A stretch of 14,748 bases of DNA from JADKCL01 sp031415375 (lineage in GTDB: Bacteria > Bacteroidota > Bacteroidia > J057 > JADKCL01): NCBI GenBank assembly GCA_031415375.1, contig JANORP010000167.1, positions 1 through 14,748 on the forward strand, in the 5' to 3' direction. The notes beneath the pieces are model-generated. The model was given only the letters and a program-made list of their open reading frames with translations. It ran no database searches and was not told the origin of the DNA. A program made the position numbers and the translations under genes. Positions 13,726 through 14,748 of this stretch are shown here, one piece after another (position 1 is the stretch's first letter; the number at the start of each line of letters is the position of its first letter).

Positions 13726-13957
13726 TCATTTGAAAAGAGTGTGTAATAAATTGGGGGAGCCCGCGGCATCCAGCCGCAGGGCTTAGACCGTTTGCCTCCG
13801 GCGGAATCAACTGAAATCGCCGATTTTGAGCGTTTTAGGCCGGAGGCAAATGGTCGATCGTCCTTCGGCCCCCGCCTTGCTGCGGGACAGGCAGAGGCCT
13901 CGGACTCAGCGATTTTTGTTGGTCTCCCCCAGATTGTTACACGCTCATTTGAAAAGA
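13726..13957. repeat. Family A structured repeat, copy 2 (best preserved)
   Basis: The 13-base direct repeat TCATTTGAAAAGA occurs at 13726-13738 and 13945-13957. Just inside, GTGTAATAAATTGGGGGAG (13741-13759) pairs with CTCCCCCAGATTGTTACAC (13924-13942), 16 of 19 positions. Three arms lie inside: GCCCGCGGC / GCCGCAGGGC (13759-13767 and 13773-13782); GACCGTTTGCCTCCGGC / GCCGGAGGCAAATGGTC (13786-13802 and 13839-13855, 16 of 17); and GTCC-TTC-GGCC / GGCC-TC-GGAC (13860-13870 and 13896-13905). This arrangement is cloverleaf-like. It has no coding potential. Confidence 0.8.
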
Positions 13958-14075
13958 TATCGGGCTTGTTAAAAATCCATAACAAGGGCAATCGCATTAG
14001 CGCCTTCTCATCGATTGCGTAATTTAGGCTCGGCGAGTTTCCTACTGCCGAAATCCGTAATATTTACTCCACAAC

Positions 14076-14748
14076 ATGAAAATCTCAATTCTTTCATTCT
14101 TCTCTTGTATATTTCTCACAATCAGCGCCTCTGCGCATAGCTATGCAGTGCCAAGCAAAGGCAAGAAGATTCAAATCCCCTTTACGATGGACCGCAACCT
14201 GACCATCGTGTGCGCGGAGCTCAATGGTCAGGCAGCACAAAAGTTTGTCTTTGACACAGGAACAGAAGGCTTCACCCTCAGCGAAGCGATGGCTTCCCAA
14301 CTGGAACTGAAAGGCGAGGGATACACGGAAGTCGGCCGCCCCAATGATCCCAATCCAGCGCGGGCTAGAAACATTGTATTGCCATCGTTATCGATGAAAG
14401 GATTCACTGCCCATGACCTGCCTGGCGTAGCCATGGTAGAGGCAGATCTTTTTTTGCCACCCGGTGTTGTAGGCATCGTGGGCTTGCGCCTCTTTCAAGG
14501 CTATCTCGTCACGATCGACTACGCCAACGGGCTATTGATCCTGCAACAGGGCGTGCTCAGCTCAGACGCGCCATCTGTATTCCCGGTCAATCTCACACAT
14601 ATCGTCGAGACCACGATCAAGGTGAATGGCAAGGAAATGCCCACACATATTGACTCCGGTGGGCCGGAAAGCATGTCATTTCCACTCGAATGGAAAGATG
14701 CGCTGAACCTGAAATCCGAACCCGTGCTCTATGCGCGCGCGCGCACAG
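14076..14748 (+). CDS. Secreted aspartyl-protease-like (retropepsin/pepsin-like) protein, cut by window end
   Basis: The gene opens at ATG 14076 and stays open for 224 codons to the window end, so it is partial. It begins with a signal peptide (ISILSFFSCIFLTISASA, cut near residue 20-24). A first protease-like lobe follows, with the motif VFDTGTEGF (D60, T61, G62) and later PGVVGIVGLRLFQGYLVTIDYANG, typical of retropepsin-like domains. A second lobe begins near residue 170 and contains THIDSGGPES (D193, S194, G195). Two DTG/DSG aspartates in one chain suggest a pepsin-like bilobal enzyme or two fused retropepsin-like domains. Activity cannot be judged without the missing C-terminus, which may hold a PDZ domain in related bacterial proteins. 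It is the first gene after family A copy 2 and appears to start its own transcript. Confidence 0.82.
   Translation, partial: MKISILSFFSCIFLTISASAHSYAVPSKGKKIQIPFTMDRNLTIVCAELNGQAAQKFVFDTGTEGFTLSEAMASQLELKGEGYTEVGRPNDPNPARARNIVLPSLSMKGFTAHDLPGVAMVEADLFLPPGVVGIVGLRLFQGYLVTIDYANGLLILQQGVLSSDAPSVFPVNLTHIVETTIKVNGKEMPTHIDSGGPESMSFPLEWKDALNLKSEPVLYARART

Overview
The window looks like a chromosomal piece of a Bacteroidota bacterium, probably from the Saprospiria/Chitinophagia side, although the sequence does not prove the lineage. The reasons are start sites without clear Shine-Dalgarno sequences, a TAnnTTTG-type -7 box, a DUF2200 protein, a long Bacteroidota-style di-heme cytochrome c peroxidase, and many hairpin-rich dispersed repeats between genes. 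All convincing genes lie on the + strand.

Left part (1-2311): an AT-rich, foreign-looking block. It holds a ketopantoate reductase-like gene (217-1146), a tyrosine recombinase C-terminal remnant that starts exactly at that gene's stop codon (1142-1384), a gene-poor stretch, a DUF2200 gene (1733-2098), and a degenerate intergenic repeat. Middle part (2312-8258): a GC-rich NmrA-type reductase, a 31-bp hairpin minisatellite, a GNAT acetyltransferase, a three-helix membrane protein of unknown function and a secreted protein of unknown function with a strong terminator. Right part (8259-14748): a di-heme cytochrome c peroxidase followed 9 nt later by a small c-type cytochrome lipoprotein (probably one operon), a second GNAT enzyme, an AraC-type regulator, a GlcG/HbpS-family protein, an NTF2-fold protein, and the 5' part of a secreted two-domain aspartyl-protease-like gene cut by the window end.

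No complete defence, CRISPR, prophage or secretion system is visible. The most unusual content is between the genes. At least three families of short structured repeats occur twice or more in under 15 kb. Family A has copies at 3579-3758 and 13739-13944, plus a rearranged relative at 11340-11610. Family B has copies at 4424-4682 and 7870-8033. Family C has copies at 5812-5976 and 8042-8211. Within each family, paired arms keep pairing although their sequence differs between copies. The best-preserved family A and B copies have terminal inverted repeats, and both family A copies also have flanking direct repeats. They could be MITE-like or REP-like elements, or a structured RNA/DNA element, and they are my best candidate for something undescribed.
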